A stretch of DNA of 64,000 bases from JAJFHI01 sp050633705 (GCA_050633705.1 JBOEGZ010000001.1:62001-126000), one strand, 5' to 3'; positions 1 to 10,383 are shown, numbered from the stretch's first letter. Notes: generated by a model from the letters alone, not told the origin. A program made the numbers and translations.

Positions 1-1
1 G

Positions 2-322
2 TTTTTGGTGTTGGAAAATTTCAAGGTTTTGCGGCGCTACAACACATCGGACCTTTATGCCACGTTCGTTGGAAACCTCGCTGACCGCATTTCAGGTGGT
101 GGCGATTTTGTGACCAAATGGGGCGGGCAAGGCAAACAGCGAACTGAAATTATCCGAGGTGTGCAACAGTCTTTGAAAGACAAAGGCTATCCCATTGGCA
201 AAGTTGACGGATTTATTGGATCTGGAACGCGACGTCAGGTTGGGCAATATCAAGAAAAGAACAAAATAAAAGTGGACTGTTGGCCAACGCCCGGCGTCTT
301 GGCGCACATGCGCCGTAACTAG
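2..322 (+). CDS. Lytic murein transglycosylase, C-terminal part (cut by window start)
   Basis: The open frame is already running at the first base, so only the last ~106 residues are visible and the real start lies upstream. The visible part is the end of an MltB-type (SLT_2) catalytic domain, with the pattern FKVLRRYN and a LADRI segment, followed by a peptidoglycan-binding type 1 domain ending near the TAG stop. It aligns well with the C-terminus of the next gene (FKVLMRYN, LSDRIAG, IGPVDGVIG versus IGKVDGFIG), so the two form a tandem paralog pair. Family members cleave the glycan strand to give 1,6-anhydro-muropeptides in the periplasm. The catalytic Glu is outside the window, so activity cannot be judged. 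Confidence 0.85.
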   Translation, partial: FLVLENFKVLRRYNTSDLYATFVGNLADRISGGGDFVTKWGGQGKQRTEIIRGVQQSLKDKGYPIGKVDGFIGSGTRRQVGQYQEKNKIKVDCWPTPGVLAHMRRN

Positions 323-364
323 TTTGTTGAGGTGACGTTCGTGCTGGGGTAACGGAGGTTCGCT

Positions 365-1666
365 TTGAACTTAGGTTTTGTTACACGCCACGTGTCGCAA
401 ATTGTGACCAGTCGCACAATTTCCAGCTCCAGTAGCAGCCTTGCAAAATTATTCTGTGTTTTGGTTTTGTGTGCGGCAACTGTAGTTGTCTTAGGCCGAC
501 ACAGCTATGCTGCCACAACGAACCTGACAGTCTCTGAGTTTCGCACCTGGGTGGCAAATTTTCGCCGTGAAGCGCTTTCCAACGGTATCACTGCACAAAC
601 GTTCGACAATGCCTTTGCAACTGTCAAAGCCCCGAAGAAATCGATCGTAAAGTCGGTTAGCAGCCAACCGGAAGTGGTGCGCACGAGCGGGGACTACATC
701 TCAAGCCTGGTCTCACAAGGGCGAATAAATCTCGGACGTGAGAAACTCGACGGGCATCAGGCGTTGTTGACCGCCATTGAGACCAAATACGGTGTCGACG
801 CTCAGATTATCGTCGCGCTATGGGGTGTTGAGACATTTTATGGTCGTCTCTCTGGCAAGCACAACATTATCCAGTCTTTGGCAACGCTTGCTGCGACCCA
901 CAAACGCCGAGAGAAATATTGGCGCGCCGAATTGCTGGCTGCATTGGAAATCATACAAAATCGACACGTAACAGCGTCCACCGTCAAAGGCTCGTGGGCA
1001 GGTGCAATGGGGCACATCCAATTCATGCCGACGACCTATCAGAATTATGCCGTTGATTTCGATCGTGATGGCCGACGAGATATTTGGACGTCAAAAGCAG
1101 ATGCCCTTGCATCGGCGGCGAAGTTTTTGAAAGCCAAAGGTTGGCAACGTGATGAGGCTTGGGGGTTTGAAGTGCGGTTGCCTCAAGATTTTGACCTGGC
1201 AGCAATAACGCCAAGCGAAAAACAACCCCTGTCGACTTGGCAAAGTCGTAGGGTCACACCAGCATCGGGTATTGGTTGGCCAGATGTTCGCGGCCCCCTT
1301 CAGCTCATCTTGCCGTCGGGTATCAATGGTCCGGCGTTTTTGGTGACGCGGAATTTTAAAGTCCTGATGCGCTACAACCCTTCCACCCGATATGCGCTTG
1401 CCGTTGCGCACTTGTCGGACCGCATAGCTGGTGCCCCCAAAATTTCCCAAGCCTGGCCGGATGCCACGACGGTTTTGCGGCGCCCAGAACGCAAGGAGTT
1501 GCAGAGATTGCTTTCTGAAAAAGGACACGCGATTGGTCCAGTTGATGGGGTCATTGGACGCAATACCCGCAAAGCCATTCGAAGATTTCAAGCCCAACAA
1601 GGTGTGCCAGCCGATGGTCACCCGTCAAAAGAGCTGTTGCAGCGTTTGCGAACAGCCGCCCGATAA
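365..1666 (+). CDS. Lytic murein transglycosylase, MltB family, with PG-binding domain
   Basis: 433-residue secreted protein. The TTG start at 365 is chosen because a strong GGAGG lies at 354-358, six bases upstream. Residues ~27-50 are a hydrophobic signal segment ending in a Tyr-Ala-Ala like cleavage site. Residues ~53-355 are the SLT_2/MltB fold: the catalytic glutamate is probably E156 in ALWGVETFYG, and the downstream GAMGHIQFMPTTY stretch is typical of the family. Residues ~365-428 are a peptidoglycan-binding type 1 domain (GHAIGPVDGVIG). The enzyme would cut murein glycan strands non-hydrolytically in the periplasm. It lies 42 bp behind its paralog, so the two may be cotranscribed. Confidence 0.92.
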   Translation: MNLGFVTRHVSQIVTSRTISSSSSSLAKLFCVLVLCAATVVVLGRHSYAATTNLTVSEFRTWVANFRREALSNGITAQTFDNAFATVKAPKKSIVKSVSSQPEVVRTSGDYISSLVSQGRINLGREKLDGHQALLTAIETKYGVDAQIIVALWGVETFYGRLSGKHNIIQSLATLAATHKRREKYWRAELLAALEIIQNRHVTASTVKGSWAGAMGHIQFMPTTYQNYAVDFDRDGRRDIWTSKADALASAAKFLKAKGWQRDEAWGFEVRLPQDFDLAAITPSEKQPLSTWQSRRVTPASGIGWPDVRGPLQLILPSGINGPAFLVTRNFKVLMRYNPSTRYALAVAHLSDRIAGAPKISQAWPDATTVLRRPERKELQRLLSEKGHAIGPVDGVIGRNTRKAIRRFQAQQGVPADGHPSKELLQRLRTAAR

Positions 1667-1857
1667 TCAATAAGGCATTGTTTTAACAGCACAACCTGCT
1701 AGAAAATATTGTGAGTGTGGTACCTGTTAGACTTGCGCCCGGACACAAACTCGGCCAAGCTTTGCGCCAACTTCTAACGCTTACAGTGCTGACTATGCGG
1801 GCCTCGCCAAGTCTTGTTGGCGGAAGCTGTAACATCGAAACATTGTATCGAAGAACC

Positions 1858-3303
1858 ATGCAGCATCTGACAAAGATCAAATCTGAAGTGCTACGGTTAT
1901 CTTTCGCCATAAGAATGATCTTGTTGTCTTGTGCGACAGTGATTGGCGTTATGGCATTGGGGGGCACGGCCCCGGCCCTTGCACAGCAGGACGCCCAAGG
2001 CGGCGATAGCTACATTACGCCCTTTCCGAAAGGCGATGTGTACCGGGTGCGTGTCGTTGGTGATTTACTTGCGCAAGGACTACTGCCGGCGTTGGCCGGG
2101 CAAATGGTTCGCGACGGACGACTGCAATTTCATAGAAAAGCTTACTGGTTCGACCGAGTTATTCGCCAAAGCTTCGACGCCAAGCTCAATGAGCTTGTGC
2201 AAACGCTGGTGAGTGAAGAGACCAACATTGTGGTCGTCATGTTTGGCCCGGGTGATCGTCGTTCCATTCGTGTGCGCGGTAAGAAGCGTTGGCCGGGCGA
2301 TGAGTTGTGGCGGCGAGAGTACAGCCGCCGTATCGATACCGTGATGAAACGCTTGAAGCAGAGAAACATTGCTGTTTACTGGGTTGGAATACCGGTTTTG
2401 CGCAAGCCGGGCGCCAACGAGCATGCCCAGTTGATGAATGAAGTTATTCGGGAACGCGCCTACATCAACGGCTTAAAATACATCGATTCCTATATGCGCT
2501 TTCTAGACGAGCAAGGTGGCTATAATTCCTGGGGGCCGGACTTAAGTGGTAAAATTCGCAAGTTGCGAGGCGCAGATGGCGTTCATTTGACAAATGTGGG
2601 AAGCCGAAAACTAGCCCACTTCATCGAGCGAGACTTGAGACGCGATGTTAAGATGGCGCGCGAAGAGCGTTCCGTTCCATTGGCCGGCAATGAACAAGAG
2701 CAAGCACGTATTCGCCAGGCTTTGTCTCGCAGTGCAACCCGTTCCGTGGCGGCCGACCCGACGTGGAATACAGAAGTTTCTCAACCCGATACCGACGCCA
2801 ACAATAATAGCGGGGCGAACCGTGCCCCCTCACAAGCTTCGGCTCAGACACAAGGTGGCTATTTCGGTGGCAATGGTGGAGAGCAAAAAGCCGACAACAG
2901 CAAAGTTGAAGTGAAACGGCGCGATGCGCGTGGACAGATGCGCAATCTCACATTTGAAATTCTGCGTCCTGCCATTCCTTCCTCGGTGGTGGCATTGGTC
3001 ACGCGCAAACAAAGCACCAACCGCGCAGCGCGCTTAGGAGAGCGTTTGATAGGGCAGATTCCCGGTGGTCTGAATGTCATGTCGACGGTTAGCCCGGTCA
3101 ACGCGACGATCGCAGGTGGTGCGCGTCAGGGTAAACTTTCGCCAGCTCAAACACCGTTCTTTCGCGTCCTGGTTCGTGGTGAACGCATACAACCGAAAGA
3201 GGGGCGGGCAGATGATATGTCGTGGCCGCGCCCAGATCCAAGTGCCGCCATCCAGCCCGCAGCAGATGCAACAGTTCGTCCGCGTCAAGAGCCACGTGGC
3301 TAA
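1858..3303 (+). CDS. DUF459 SGNH-hydrolase-like secreted protein
   Basis: 481 residues from the ATG at 1858; this start gives a clean signal peptide (hydrophobic ~17-42, cleavage after ALA), whereas a start further upstream (1711) would bury it. Residues ~60-260 match the DUF459 branch of SGNH hydrolases. The position of the nucleophile Ser in the GDS block is Leu70 (VVGDLLAQG), and the block III Asn position is Gly132 (GPGD), while the Asp240-x-x-His243 pair (DGVHL) is kept. So the protein may not be a classical esterase; DUF459 members often deviate from the SGNH consensus. The C-terminal ~220 residues are low-complexity (Asn/Gln/Ser-rich) with no domain I recognise. It converges on gltD. 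Confidence 0.75.
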   Translation: MQHLTKIKSEVLRLSFAIRMILLSCATVIGVMALGGTAPALAQQDAQGGDSYITPFPKGDVYRVRVVGDLLAQGLLPALAGQMVRDGRLQFHRKAYWFDRVIRQSFDAKLNELVQTLVSEETNIVVVMFGPGDRRSIRVRGKKRWPGDELWRREYSRRIDTVMKRLKQRNIAVYWVGIPVLRKPGANEHAQLMNEVIRERAYINGLKYIDSYMRFLDEQGGYNSWGPDLSGKIRKLRGADGVHLTNVGSRKLAHFIERDLRRDVKMAREERSVPLAGNEQEQARIRQALSRSATRSVAADPTWNTEVSQPDTDANNNSGANRAPSQASAQTQGGYFGGNGGEQKADNSKVEVKRRDARGQMRNLTFEILRPAIPSSVVALVTRKQSTNRAARLGERLIGQIPGGLNVMSTVSPVNATIAGGARQGKLSPAQTPFFRVLVRGERIQPKEGRADDMSWPRPDPSAAIQPAADATVRPRQEPRG

Positions 3304-3416
3304 GCGCAAAGACGACTGAGCCGTCTTCTACACTCTTCTACACTGCAGTGTTTTGCGAAGAATTGAGAAAAACAACCAATTGCAATTCAATTCAACTGCA
3401 ATGTTCGTGACGCGTC

Positions 3417-4856
3417 TTAGCGCGGCAGAGTGGTCGCCCCCATCAGCGCTTTGTCGATTGCGTGTGCGGCTTGGCGACCTTCACGTATGGCCCAAACAAC
3501 CAGTGATTGGCCGCGACGCACATCGCCGGCGGCATAGAGCTTGTCTGAGCCCGGCAGTTTGTAGTCTTGCTCATTGGCATCGACGCCTTTGAAGCGGCCA
3601 CGCGCAACTGTGTCGAGGGAAAACTGCGCCATAAGTTCAGGCGATGCTGGACCAGAAAAGCCCATCGCTAACAAAACCAAGTCCGCGTCGAACGATCCTT
3701 CGGTGCCAGCAACCGGTTGCAGTTTTTCGTCCACACGAACGTAATTTAGCTTTTCGATTTTGCCATCACTGCCAGAAAAACCGGTTGTTGAAATAGAGTA
3801 TTCGACATTGGCACCCTCAGCTTGGCTGGTCGAGATGCGAAGCTTCATTGGCCAGTGTGGCCAGCTCATTGCTTTGTTCTCTTTTTCTGGTGGCTGCGGC
3901 ATGATCTCTAACTGCGTGACAGATTTTGCTCCTTGTCGGAAAGATGTACCAATGCAATCCGATCCCGTGTCGCCACCACCGATGACGATAACGTGCTTAT
4001 CTTTGGCTGTTAGTTCTTGCACATCACCAAGAGGTTCGTGCGATACGCGACGGTTTTGTTGTGGCAGAAAATCCATGGCGTAGTGGATGCCATCCAGGTC
4101 TCGACCAGGAGCGTCCTTGAAAAAGTCAAATGGCGTTTCAGAGCCAATCGTCAACAACACAGCGTCGTGTTTGGCATCGAGCTCTTGGCCGGTGATGTCT
4201 TTTCCAACTGTTGTGTTGCAATGAAACGTGACACCTTCGCCTTCCATTTGCTTGACGCGGCGTGCGACGACATTTTTGCCCATTTTAAAGTCTGGAATGC
4301 CGTAACGTAGCAGGCCGCCGGGTTCCTTGTGTTTTTCATAGACATGCACATCGTGACCGGCGCGGCCAAGCTGTTGTGCTGCGGCCATGCCAGCAGGTCC
4401 GGCTCCGATGATTGCTATCGACTTGCCGGTTTTATGCTCGGGCTTTTCAGAGGCGATCCAGCCTTCTTTGAAACCACGGTCGGCGATTGCGCATTCGATT
4501 GATTTAATCGTGACCGGGTTGTCGTCGATGTTGAGTGTGCAAGCGGCTTCACACGGCGCTGGGCAAACCCGGCCTGTCATTTCCGGAAAGTTGTTGGTGG
4601 AATGAAGGTTCTCGATCGCTTCCTTCCAATCGCCGTCATGAACCAAGTTGTTCCAATCTGGAATTTGGTTGTTGACGGGGCACCCGGTGTGACAGAAGGG
4701 AATGCCGCAGTCCATGCAACGGGTTGCTTGCTTCTTGACCTCACTGTCATCGAGCGGAATGACAAACTCTTTGAAGTGACGCAGACGTTCTTCAACTGGT
4801 TTATAGGTTCGGTCCTGTCGATCAAGTTCCAGGAAACCAGTAATTTTGTTCATCAT
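3417..4856 (-). CDS. gltD: Glutamate synthase (NADPH) small subunit
   Basis: 479 residues. N-terminal cysteine clusters C47-x2-C50-x4-C55-x3-C59 (CMDCGIPFCHTGCP) and C98-x3-C102-x3-C106 are the two 4Fe-4S ligand sets. An FAD-binding GAGPAG motif sits at 150-155 and an NADPH-binding GGGDTG motif in the second half. The subunit passes electrons from NADPH through FAD and Fe-S centres to GltB, which makes two glutamates from glutamine and 2-oxoglutarate. It lies 69 bp downstream of gltB on the same strand, so the pair is one operon. The start could also be the second Met. Confidence 0.97.
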   Translation of the reverse strand: MMNKITGFLELDRQDRTYKPVEERLRHFKEFVIPLDDSEVKKQATRCMDCGIPFCHTGCPVNNQIPDWNNLVHDGDWKEAIENLHSTNNFPEMTGRVCPAPCEAACTLNIDDNPVTIKSIECAIADRGFKEGWIASEKPEHKTGKSIAIIGAGPAGMAAAQQLGRAGHDVHVYEKHKEPGGLLRYGIPDFKMGKNVVARRVKQMEGEGVTFHCNTTVGKDITGQELDAKHDAVLLTIGSETPFDFFKDAPGRDLDGIHYAMDFLPQQNRRVSHEPLGDVQELTAKDKHVIVIGGGDTGSDCIGTSFRQGAKSVTQLEIMPQPPEKENKAMSWPHWPMKLRISTSQAEGANVEYSISTTGFSGSDGKIEKLNYVRVDEKLQPVAGTEGSFDADLVLLAMGFSGPASPELMAQFSLDTVARGRFKGVDANEQDYKLPGSDKLYAAGDVRRGQSLVVWAIREGRQAAHAIDKALMGATTLPR

Positions 4857-4925
4857 TTCAGTCCGTCACATTCGAAGTTTCATAAAGCCGTGCGCTCAAA
4901 AAATTATGGGTTTGAGAGCGGCGTA

Positions 4926-7900
4926 TTAATTGATTTTATCCGAAGTTGGTGCGTTGCCCGGTTGCACACCTTCAATTTCCAGAACGTCAAAACCGGTTGT
5001 GTCGGCGTCGGCAGCCTTCGACATCTCGATCAGCGCGCGACGGTATTCAACCGGCATGACTTTGCGGAAATTGCCAACCTCATTTTTCCAGTTGGCCAAA
5101 ATAGCCTGAGCTTTTTTGGAGTCTGTGTAATGGGCGTGGCGCGAGATGATCTGGTGCAGGCGCTCAGCGTCTTGGCCTGTCATGTCGCGCATGACATCAA
5201 CCAGGCCACTGGTCTCAAGACCGGCACCTTCGCCCATCATGGCGTCCAGCATTGCATCTTCAGCGATGACCGGTTCTAGGTCGACCATTGCCATGTTGCA
5301 TTTTTTCTCAAAGTCACCGGCTTTGTCGTAGACATAAGCGATGCCACCCGACATGCCTGCTGCGAAGTTGCGTCCGGTCTCTCCCAGAACAACCACAACG
5401 CCGCCTGTCATGTATTCACAGCCATGATCGCCTGTGCCTTCAACAACAGCGACCGCACCAGAGTTGCGCACAGCAAATCGTTCACCAGCAATGCCGCGGA
5501 AATAGCACTCTCCACAGATCGCGCCATACAACACGGTGTTGCCGACAATGATGCTTTCTTCCGGGACGATACCTGCATCAGGTGCCGGGCGGACAATCAA
5601 CTTTCCACCTGACAAACCTTTGCCAACATAGTCGTTGCCTTCGCCGATCAACTCCAGCGAGATACCAGCCGTGACCCAGGCGCCAAAGCTTTGCCCGGCT
5701 GTTCCTTTTAAGGTCAGCCAGATTGTATCTTCTGGGAGCCCTTTGTGGCCGTAATGTTTGGCAACTTCACCACCCAGCATCGTGCCGGCCGTTCGGTCGA
5801 TGTTCTTAATCGTGACCTCACCTTTGACAGCTTTGCCGTCTTTGATCGCTGGCTGACACATCTCGATCAACTTGTTGTCGAGAACCTTTTCCAGGCCGTG
5901 GTTTTGCAGCTCGGTGTGATAGATGCCGACATCATAACCAACGTCTGGTCGCGCAAACAGTTTTGAAAAGTCGAGACCGTTGGCTTTCCAGTGTTTGATC
6001 GCGCGATCCTTGTCGAGTACATCGGAGTGGCCGATCATTTCATCGAATGTCTTAAAGCCCATTTCGGCCATCAAGGCGCGAACCTCTTCTGCGACGTAGA
6101 AGAAGTAGTTGACGACGTGTTCTGGTGTGCCGCGGAATTTGGCGCGTAGTCTTGCGTCCTGGGTTGCAATGCCGACAGGGCAGGTATTGAGGTGACACTT
6201 GCGCATCATGATGCAACCAGCCGCAATCAATGGTGCGGTTGAAAAGCCAAACTCATCAGCGCCAAGAAGCGCGCCGATGACCACATCACGACCGGTCCGC
6301 AGACCGCCATCGACCTGCACGGCAATACGACTGCGCAGGCGGTTATAAACGAGCGTCTGGTGCGTTTCGGCAAGGCCAATTTCCCACGGGCTGCCGGCGT
6401 GTTTAATAGATGTGAGTGGTGAAGCGCCCGTTCCACCTTCAAAGCCTGAGATTGTCACGTGGTCGGCCCGGGCTTTTGCAACACCAGCGGCGACAGTGCC
6501 GACGCCGACTTCCGAGACCAGCTTTACCGATATATCGGCTTTAGGATTGGTGTTCTTCAGATCGAAAATGAGCTGGGCTAAATCCTCAATGGAATAAATA
6601 TCATGGTGGGGCGGTGGTGAGATCAATGCCACACCTGGGGTCGAATGACGGACTTTGGCAATGACCGTATCAACCTTGTGGCCGGGCAATTGACCGCCTT
6701 CACCAGGCTTGGCGCCTTGCGCCATTTTAATTTGAATCATGTCGGAATTGACGAGGTATTCCGTCGTCACGCCAAAGCGGCCCGACGCGACTTGTTTGAT
6801 CGCAGAGCGCATGCTGTCGCCATTGTCCATCGGTTTGAAACGATCGACTTCTTCGCCACCTTCGCCAGTGTTTGATTTGCCGCCAATGCGGTTCATGGCA
6901 ATTGCAAGCGTGGTGTGGGCTTCGCGGCTGATGGAGCCGTAACTCATTGCACCGGTTGCAAAGCGTCGGACGATTTCTGATGCTGGTTCGACGTCGTCGA
7001 GGGCAACAGGCGCACGGCCCATTTCTTGCGCGCTTTTAATGCGGAACAAGCCGCGCATCGTCATCAGACGTTCGGATTGGTTGTTTACGTTGTCGGCAAA
7101 AGCTTTGTATTTTTCAGGAATGTTTCCGCGCACAGCGTGCTGCAAATCAGCAACGGTCTCTGGCTGCCAGGTATGGGCTTCGCCACGAATGCGGAATGCA
7201 TATTCGCCGCCAACTTCGAGGGCGTTTTTGAGTGTCGGCGCATCGCCGAATGCCAATTGATGCCGCTCGACCGATTCGCGCGCCACTTCTTCCAGGCCAA
7301 TGCCTTCGATCTGGGTGTGGGTTCCGGTGAAGTAGTCTTTGATAAAGGACGTCTTAAGCCCAACGGCGTCAAAGATCTGCGCACCACAGTAAGATTGATA
7401 GGTCGAAATTCCCATCTTCGCCATGACTTTGAGCAGGGCTTTGCCAAGTGCTTTGATGTAGCGCTTTTTGACGTCTGCAGCACTCAGGCTCTCGTCGAGA
7501 TCTGGCAGCATGGCTTCCAGAGTTTCGAATGCGAGATAAGGGTTGATGGCTTCTGCGCCGTAGCCTGCCAACGTGCAGAACTGGTTGACCTCGTGTGCCT
7601 CACCGGTTTCAACAACAAGACCAACACGCGTTCGCAAACCCTGACGGATCAGGTGATGATGAACAGCACTTGTTGCAAGTAGCGAAGGAATGGCGACACG
7701 GCTTGCTCCAACGGCTCTGTCGGAAAGAATGATGATGTTGTAATCGCCAGAACGTACAGCCTCAACAGCTTCTGCACAGATACCGTCGATCGCAGGCTTC
7801 ATGCCGTCGACCCCGAGTTCAGCACCAAACGTGATGTCAATTGTGATTGACGAGAAGTTGTTGTCTTTGACCTCACCGATTTGGCGCACGCGCTCCAAGT

Positions 7901-9671
7901 CTTCGTTTGTCAAAATAGGCTGATAGACTTCAAGGCGCTTGTTTTTTGAGGTGCCCTCAAGATCAAGGATGTTTGGTCTTGGACCGATAAATGACACCAA
8001 GCTCATCACCAACTCTTCACGAATGGAATCGATTGGTGGGTTTGTCACCTGGGCGAAGTTTTGTTTGAAGTAGGTGTGCAGCAGTTTCGACTTGTCAGAC
8101 AGCGCGGAAATTGGCGTATCGGTACCCATCGAACCGATGCCTTCTTGACCTGTTGCCGCCATCGGGGCCATCAAAAATTTCAAGCTTTCCTGCGTGTAAC
8201 CGAAGGATTGTTGAAGATCGAGTAGGGACGCATTTGTTGTTTGTTTTGCAGTGCCGCCTGCCAATGGCAGATCAGACACCATAATCTGCGAACGCTTGAC
8301 CCATGAATCATATGGGTGGCTGGCTGCGATTTCAGCTTTCAATTCGTCGTCGGAAATGATGCAACCTTTTTCAATGTCGATCAGGAGCATTTTACCCGGT
8401 TGCAAGCGCCACTTCGTCTTGATGTCTTTTTCATCGACAGGTAGGACGCCAGACTCAGACGACATGATGACGACGTCGTCATTCGTGACAAGGTAGCGGG
8501 CCGGGCGAAGACCGTTTCGATCCAGCGTCGCCCCGATCTGGCGACCGTCGGTAAATGCAACAGCGGCAGGGCCGTCCCAAGGTTCCATCATCGCGGCGTG
8601 GTATTCGTAAAACGCACGCCGGTCAGGGTTCATCGTCGGATTGCCAGCCCAGGCTTCCGGTACGAGGATCATCGCGGCATGCGCGAGCGGATAACCACCC
8701 ATTGTCAAAAACTCGAGCGCGTTGTCGAAGCAGGCTGTATCGGATTGGCCATCATAGGAAATTGGCCAGAGGCTATTTATTTTATCGCCAAACAGTGGGC
8801 TTGAAACAGATGATTGTCGCGCTGCCATCCAGTTGACGTTGCCGCGCAGGGTGTTGATTTCCCCATTGTGTGCGACCATCCGGTAGGGGTGAGCCAATTT
8901 CCAGGATGGGAACGTGTTGGTTGAAAAGCGTTGGTGCACAACACCAAGTGCCGATGTGAAGCGGGGATCTGAAAGATCTTTGTAGTACTTCTTGACCTGA
9001 TCGGACATGAACATGCCCTTGTAGACCAAGGTCCGGCTCGACAATGACACCGTATAGTGACCGATGTCGCGATCATGATAGCTGTCACGCAAGGAGCTCG
9101 AAACGCCTTTGCGGGCCAAATAAAGTCTGCGTTCGAAATCGTCTTGATCAACGCATTCCGTTCCGCGACCAATAAAGATCTGACAATGGACCGGCTCAGT
9201 TGAGATCGTCAGTTCGGAAAGGGCTGAATTGTCGACAGGTACATCGCGCCAACCCAATAAGTTGAGGTTTTCATCACGAACGATACGTTCCCAAACTTTG
9301 CGACAGTGCGCGGCAAGGCGCGCGTCACGTGGCATAAATATATGGCCGACGGCATAGTTGCCAGGTTGGGGTAGAGCAAAACCTGCGATCTGACATTCTT
9401 GCGCCAGGAACGCGTGCGGGATTTGCACGAGAATGCCTGCGCCATCGCCTGCAAGTGGGTCTGCTCCAACGGCGCCGCGGTGTTCGAGATTCTCTAAAAT
9501 TTCTAAGGCATCTTCGACGATGCGATGCGACTTACGCCCTTTCATGTCGGCAATGAAGCCAACACCACAAGCATCAATTTCTTTGGCAGGATCAAACAAC
9601 CCATTGGCGTCTGGCTTGTCATAAGCAGCCAAGCTTGATGCGGTAGGTCGGAGGCTGTCGCGGTTGTTCAT
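4926..9671 (-). CDS. gltB: Glutamate synthase large subunit
   Basis: 1581 residues, the usual length for bacterial GltB. The class II amidotransferase nucleophile is C35 (ACGVGFIADMKG), which implies removal of a 34-residue propeptide. Then follow the central domain, the FMN-binding synthase domain (GGTGASPLTSIKHAG, and CHLNTCPVGIATQD that ligates the 3Fe-4S cluster), and the C-terminal GXGXG beta-helix (EGTGDHGCEYMTGG). It hydrolyses glutamine and channels ammonia to 2-oxoglutarate. First gene of the gltBD operon; the 0.7 kb upstream carries no gene I can support. Confidence 0.98.
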   Translation of the reverse strand: MNNRDSLRPTASSLAAYDKPDANGLFDPAKEIDACGVGFIADMKGRKSHRIVEDALEILENLEHRGAVGADPLAGDGAGILVQIPHAFLAQECQIAGFALPQPGNYAVGHIFMPRDARLAAHCRKVWERIVRDENLNLLGWRDVPVDNSALSELTISTEPVHCQIFIGRGTECVDQDDFERRLYLARKGVSSSLRDSYHDRDIGHYTVSLSSRTLVYKGMFMSDQVKKYYKDLSDPRFTSALGVVHQRFSTNTFPSWKLAHPYRMVAHNGEINTLRGNVNWMAARQSSVSSPLFGDKINSLWPISYDGQSDTACFDNALEFLTMGGYPLAHAAMILVPEAWAGNPTMNPDRRAFYEYHAAMMEPWDGPAAVAFTDGRQIGATLDRNGLRPARYLVTNDDVVIMSSESGVLPVDEKDIKTKWRLQPGKMLLIDIEKGCIISDDELKAEIAASHPYDSWVKRSQIMVSDLPLAGGTAKQTTNASLLDLQQSFGYTQESLKFLMAPMAATGQEGIGSMGTDTPISALSDKSKLLHTYFKQNFAQVTNPPIDSIREELVMSLVSFIGPRPNILDLEGTSKNKRLEVYQPILTNEDLERVRQIGEVKDNNFSSITIDITFGAELGVDGMKPAIDGICAEAVEAVRSGDYNIIILSDRAVGASRVAIPSLLATSAVHHHLIRQGLRTRVGLVVETGEAHEVNQFCTLAGYGAEAINPYLAFETLEAMLPDLDESLSAADVKKRYIKALGKALLKVMAKMGISTYQSYCGAQIFDAVGLKTSFIKDYFTGTHTQIEGIGLEEVARESVERHQLAFGDAPTLKNALEVGGEYAFRIRGEAHTWQPETVADLQHAVRGNIPEKYKAFADNVNNQSERLMTMRGLFRIKSAQEMGRAPVALDDVEPASEIVRRFATGAMSYGSISREAHTTLAIAMNRIGGKSNTGEGGEEVDRFKPMDNGDSMRSAIKQVASGRFGVTTEYLVNSDMIQIKMAQGAKPGEGGQLPGHKVDTVIAKVRHSTPGVALISPPPHHDIYSIEDLAQLIFDLKNTNPKADISVKLVSEVGVGTVAAGVAKARADHVTISGFEGGTGASPLTSIKHAGSPWEIGLAETHQTLVYNRLRSRIAVQVDGGLRTGRDVVIGALLGADEFGFSTAPLIAAGCIMMRKCHLNTCPVGIATQDARLRAKFRGTPEHVVNYFFYVAEEVRALMAEMGFKTFDEMIGHSDVLDKDRAIKHWKANGLDFSKLFARPDVGYDVGIYHTELQNHGLEKVLDNKLIEMCQPAIKDGKAVKGEVTIKNIDRTAGTMLGGEVAKHYGHKGLPEDTIWLTLKGTAGQSFGAWVTAGISLELIGEGNDYVGKGLSGGKLIVRPAPDAGIVPEESIIVGNTVLYGAICGECYFRGIAGERFAVRNSGAVAVVEGTGDHGCEYMTGGVVVVLGETGRNFAAGMSGGIAYVYDKAGDFEKKCNMAMVDLEPVIAEDAMLDAMMGEGAGLETSGLVDVMRDMTGQDAERLHQIISRHAHYTDSKKAQAILANWKNEVGNFRKVMPVEYRRALIEMSKAADADTTGFDVLEIEGVQPGNAPTSDKIN

Positions 9672-10383
9672 CTTCTGCCCTTTAATGCATTCAATAACTC
9701 GTTCGGTCCCAATCGCTCTTGCAGACCATCAATTTCCTTTTGCAAAATGCTCTGTTGCATCATGCTTCGCCGATCAGCCTGCCAGAGTATGGGCAGGCTC
9801 GCCGTTTTCGTCCCTCGGGCCACTTTTGGCGGCGGCGATTTGAGAGACTGTTAGTTCGGTTTTCGTTTAGTGCGTCGCGCAAACAAGGCTGCATAAAAAA
9901 TGCTTGAGGAGGTCGTGCGGCCTTCTGCTCGCAAGGAGTTAACTCCCGCCAGTTCAAAAGGTGTAGCCGATATCGTCAGCCGCCGCGTCTTCAAAGCAAC
10001 CTCTCACCCCAAATATGCACTATTGGGCAACTATGGTGGCTGAGTGAACGAGTGCTGCCAATCAAGATTTTGCAACAGCTCTTCCGACACCAAGTCGCCT
10101 GCAGAACAAAAAAGGACAGTGTTGCTGACCCTTTTCAGCGGCTCTTGTGCCAGATTTTCCAACTTGAAACAAGCCGGAAAGCGGTCAGAAAGTGTATTGC
10201 CGGGGCTGAATTCCAACTGTCGCGCCTACATTTTCTGAGGCCTTGGTCACGCCGTTCCAATTGTGAAACTTCAAAACGGTTTTGTCTTCCGTGCAAAGAT
10301 TTGTTGGCGCAAGATAAAGAAGGCGTGCAAATCACGACGATTGCGGGGCTGTAGTTCTGAAATAAGCTATTGATATAAAGGCG
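9672..10383. other. Intergenic region upstream of gltB
   Basis: About 710 bases without a supportable gene. Short open frames on both strands lack ribosome binding sites and resemble nothing. It must hold the gltB promoter on the minus strand, but I cannot point to a convincing -24/-12 or -35/-10 pair. It ends at the hsp20 terminator. Confidence 0.5.

Noticed and set aside
3339..3353. Palindrome ACACTGCAGTGT followed by TTT between the convergent DUF459 and gltD genes
   Set aside because: A six-bp stem with essentially no loop is too weak to call a terminator.
10031..10354. Short open frames on both strands upstream of gltB
   Set aside because: No ribosome binding sites, no signal peptide and no family resemblance; overlapping frames on both strands suggest noise.
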